DNA from: a bacterium
GTDB taxonomy: Bacteria > Armatimonadota > Fimbriimonadia > Fimbriimonadales > Fimbriimonadaceae
DNA: 64,000 bases
NCBI GenBank assembly: GCA_027485645.1
Contig: JAIXQR010000007.1
Coordinates: forward strand, 124,001 to 188,000
Reading direction: 5' to 3'
The translations under genes were made by a program, and so were the position numbers. This document shows positions 62,401 to 64,000 of the stretch, in pieces (the first letter of the stretch is position 1; every line of letters begins with the position of its first letter). The notes below the pieces were generated by a model, which saw only the letters and a program-made list of their open reading frames with translations, made no database searches and was not told where the DNA came from.

Positions 62401-64000
62401 AGATCCCAGAGCCAGGTCAGTTGCCAACTTCGGAAGGCTTCTACATGGTGCTTAACAACACCGCGACCAACCTCTTGTACTCCTCCTATCTCGGTGGAAT
62501 TCTCGATGACATCGTGTACGGCCCGTACGTGGACGCATTCGGCGATTCTTGGCTCTGTGGATACACGGATTCTTATCGACGATATGTCATCTTCAGCTCG
62601 ACCGGAACTCCAACGATCCATGAGCTGAGCTCTTCGCTACCAGCTAGCCTGATCACTCCTCTCGCCTTTAAGGCCAACGGCGATGCCGCTGGTGGATTCA
62701 GCGTCAACGGCGTACTTTACGGAGCGCTCAACCCGAGCTATCCGTTCGTTGATCCGCTTGCGTTCCCACCACCAGATGGTCAGGCTCCGCAACCATTGCC
62801 AACGGTTACTGCAAACTATCAGCGAGATGGATACGTCCTTCGACAACGAGTTGCGTTCCCTTCGGCCGATTCGGTCGTCCTAACGCCTAACACGATCCCT
62901 GGTGGACTCGGTGCCAACAGCATCGCAACCTTCACCCTCAGCGCCCCAGCACCGGCTGGCGGAGCTGACGTCACCGTCACGCTCAACAACAGTGCGGTTG
63001 CTTCGTTTGCGAACGGAGCCGACCAAACGACGCTCCAGTTCAACATTCCTGCGGGCCAAACCACCGCGACGTTCCCTGTCTTCTCCAAGCCGGTGAACCA
63101 GAACGCGACGGTCGATGTCCGAGCCACCTACCTTGGTAGCTTCAAGATCGCTCGACTGAACGTCATTCCTTGGCTTCAGCAGCTCGGTCTCACGCCAACC
63201 GACGTGGTTGGTGGAAACACCGTTAGCGGCCGAGTGACCTTGGCAGCGGCAGCACCAGCAAGCGGTGTGACCGTTGACCTCTTGACCGACAGCCCAAGCC
63301 TGATCAACTTCGGCACAGGCGTTACCACTGTAACGATCCCAGCCGGACAGCAGACCGGTAACTTCACGATCAACACGCTCGGAGTTGCGCAAACGCGATT
63401 CCCAACCGTGACCGCCTCGCTCCTCGGAGTGGGTCGAACTCAGTCGATCACCGTCCGACCAATCACCTTGTCTAGCCTCACCTTCGCTCCTTCGCGAATT
63501 GCCGGTGGCGCAACGACGGCTGGAACGGTCGTGTTCAGCGGTCGAACCGGTGAAGCCTTCAACCTCAAGGTCACGCTCAACGCTGGAACCGGTGGATACC
63601 GATTCCGAGCCGACGCTGCCTCCCCACAGGTTGCAGAACTGATCCTTCCAATCCCTGCGAACACAACTTCGGCAACGTTCCTTCTGGATACGAAGTACGA
63701 AGCGGTGAACACGCAACGAGTCGCAACCGCGACCATCCTGTCCTCGACGGGAACGGCGGTTGGAAGTCCAACCAGCGGAACGATCTTCGTGGATGCGGTC
63801 AACCTGACCGGATTCTCGATCAACCCAACGTCGATCCTCGGCGGCGGAACCGCACAGGCAACTGTCACCATCGGTGCACCAGCACCTCAGGGCGGCGTTA
63901 CGATCAACCTCGAATCTGCTAAGCCAGCAATCGCACCGGTGCCTGCATCGGTCACGATCGAGCCAGGCCAGACTTCGGTGGTCTTCGACATCCCAACCAC
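59457..64000 (+). CDS. Giant SBBP/DUF7948-type surface protein (partial, runs off the window)
   Basis: The frame is open from TTG 59457 (GAGAGG eight bases upstream) to the window end, over 1,510 residues. A signal peptide (about 5-30) is followed by a DUF7948-like domain (ERPLSFIENAGQWNSNAKFLL) homologous to that of the 46657 product. A propeller-like region follows (YGSYYGGDNG, GGVYLTGKTRA, GNVWIAGITG), interrupted by three ~80-residue copies of a G-F-L-Y-G----PFNA domain (about 60560-61400). From about 62870 come at least four Ig-like repeats of ~90-100 residues with GG-T---V-L-APAP-GG-V-V and IPAGQ----F. It is probably a cell-surface adhesin or coat protein. Confidence 0.85.
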   Translation, partial: MLLKSKRFSVLSAVALGIFSLVGMALGGAQVPQTKGKDMDLSEANRKVNERPLSFIENAGQWNSNAKFLLRSSEIDYWVTSKGFVLDYKAAKPTDKLAGHAVAVEFAGGNQAKVAGEFRKDVVRDYITNAGSVTRANGFNEVRSEGVYKGIDLRSYVDGRAARYDIEVSPNTDPSVIELKFTGAKSLSVTSKGDLAIGTSLGTKEMVGLKAYQMVNGKQKTVASKFVKLSSNSIGFKLGGYDSSKKLIIDPLIYGSYYGGDNGPDTVQAVSSDIDGGVYLTGKTRASQFPAIFGPYGFNLQGGYDAYLTKLQGDAYSHDYAALFGGNRDDEGTRIGVDPFGNVWIAGITGSLNFPTNTRNNIQLIELTSASAPTGGTFTMSYQGTTFGPIPFNASPADIQALLEPFFGVGNVVVTLKAGAGTLADGATYKVELNRAFNGTLSINSTGMRPRYREVESIQNFSQILRAVNDTVPTAGFYTLSYNGVDTVPLAFNANGQNVFNALNAIPELNGNIELRSAALPADIGQVPYLIYINLPDPISQITVNNANLTGGVFEIVSPRTWFTFWDRATTIPTGGSFLLQFGADAGAFNFNSTAAQMQAGLSAFPGIGDGNILVTSLNAAALPNGIMRKTFIGDRATDSVALTINDNGLQPRPTYEVRRPSDMFVMRFAKAGTLLDPLPSQALIFGGDGEDQLAGFSIKPSESPVAGDPVEFILAGNNEFDIPNITTAWNNNTSYFARYQYNGTAFAIQSATSGYFSDSRSTIIGGAVLDAEGSMYIGGGVINNGNIDTAINPVFVTTPNAFEGGRLLRNSDLFARKYNSSGTMLYSVLVGGNNAEIIGGFGTDSTGAAFNVGSAIAVDLQGNAYIVGRTNSFNYPRTRGVFGETFTNSLVMVATKINSDGSAISYSTNLRTSNGARDAANLLPAGIAVDLAGNVHITGNLHPYAWFPENNGADPADPNEPVENVIGSVPVSADALDPDIEIPEPGQLPTSEGFYMVLNNTATNLLYSSYLGGILDDIVYGPYVDAFGDSWLCGYTDSYRRYVIFSSTGTPTIHELSSSLPASLITPLAFKANGDAAGGFSVNGVLYGALNPSYPFVDPLAFPPPDGQAPQPLPTVTANYQRDGYVLRQRVAFPSADSVVLTPNTIPGGLGANSIATFTLSAPAPAGGADVTVTLNNSAVASFANGADQTTLQFNIPAGQTTATFPVFSKPVNQNATVDVRATYLGSFKIARLNVIPWLQQLGLTPTDVVGGNTVSGRVTLAAAAPASGVTVDLLTDSPSLINFGTGVTTVTIPAGQQTGNFTINTLGVAQTRFPTVTASLLGVGRTQSITVRPITLSSLTFAPSRIAGGATTAGTVVFSGRTGEAFNLKVTLNAGTGGYRFRADAASPQVAELILPIPANTTSATFLLDTKYEAVNTQRVATATILSSTGTAVGSPTSGTIFVDAVNLTGFSINPTSILGGGTAQATVTIGAPAPQGGVTINLESAKPAIAPVPASVTIEPGQTSVVFDIPT

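Overview
The window is a stretch of bacterial chromosome (moderately high GC, gene-dense, both strands used) and holds mostly core genes: rplJ/rplL, purB, purD, glnA, trmD-rplS-lepB, gcvH-gcvPA, gcvPB, a primary sigma factor, sucD, hisB-hisH-hisA, rpoB and rpoC. Several traits together suggest Armatimonadota, possibly Fimbriimonadia: many start codons lie 6 nt after a -10 hexamer with no ribosome binding site, arginine is mostly CGA in rpoB/rpoC, and there are a type IV-like pseudopilin, a PEP-CTERM protein and large DUF7948/SBBP-type surface proteins. This assignment is inference; no 16S rRNA gene is present.

Layout. 1-592: end of rplJ, rplL and a terminator. 682-6270: poorly characterised membrane and secreted proteins, including a coupled operon with two paralogous secreted proteins, a SpoU methyltransferase, a pseudopilin pair and a CxxC secreted protein. 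6423-10400: a multidomain secreted subtilase divergent from an S1/P1 nuclease. 10386-15125: purB with an HMCES/YedK gene, and a beta-CASP metallo-hydrolase with purD. 15179-18220: two lipoproteins, a Gfo/Idh/MocA oxidoreductase and a small nucleotidyltransferase pair. 18378-22569: glnA, a clan-A-like glycosidase, acyl-CoA dehydrogenase and tRNA-Met. 22709-25737: lepB, rplS, trmD and an LTxxQ-like secreted protein. 25867-31374: glycine cleavage genes, a lipoate ligase and mscL, interrupted by an opposed M43 metalloprotease lipoprotein. 31436-34781: sigma factor, cysteine desulfurase and sucD. 34868-37467: a c-di-AMP (ydaO-type) riboswitch, hisBHA and a PspB-like peptide. 37551-46503: rpoB and rpoC, separated by a terminator-like hairpin. 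46657-64000: two DUF7948/SBBP surface proteins flanking a PEP-CTERM protein, redoxins, an S10 peptidase, an MFS permease, tandem DinB proteins, DUF2237, mutM and a sugar isomerase.

How genes work together. GcvH, GcvPA, GcvPB and the lipoate ligase serve the glycine cleavage system (gcvT is not here). PurB and PurD act in purine synthesis, and HisB/H/A in histidine synthesis. TrmD, L19 and signal peptidase form the usual translation/secretion cluster. 

Main unusual observations: nine exact TANNNT-N6-ATG/GTG start arrangements pointing to leaderless transcription; a c-di-AMP riboswitch whose only evident downstream genes are histidine genes; dominance of the CGA codon in rpoB/rpoC; and several atypical domain architectures. 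I found no CRISPR array, prophage, insertion sequence or recognisable multi-gene defence system.
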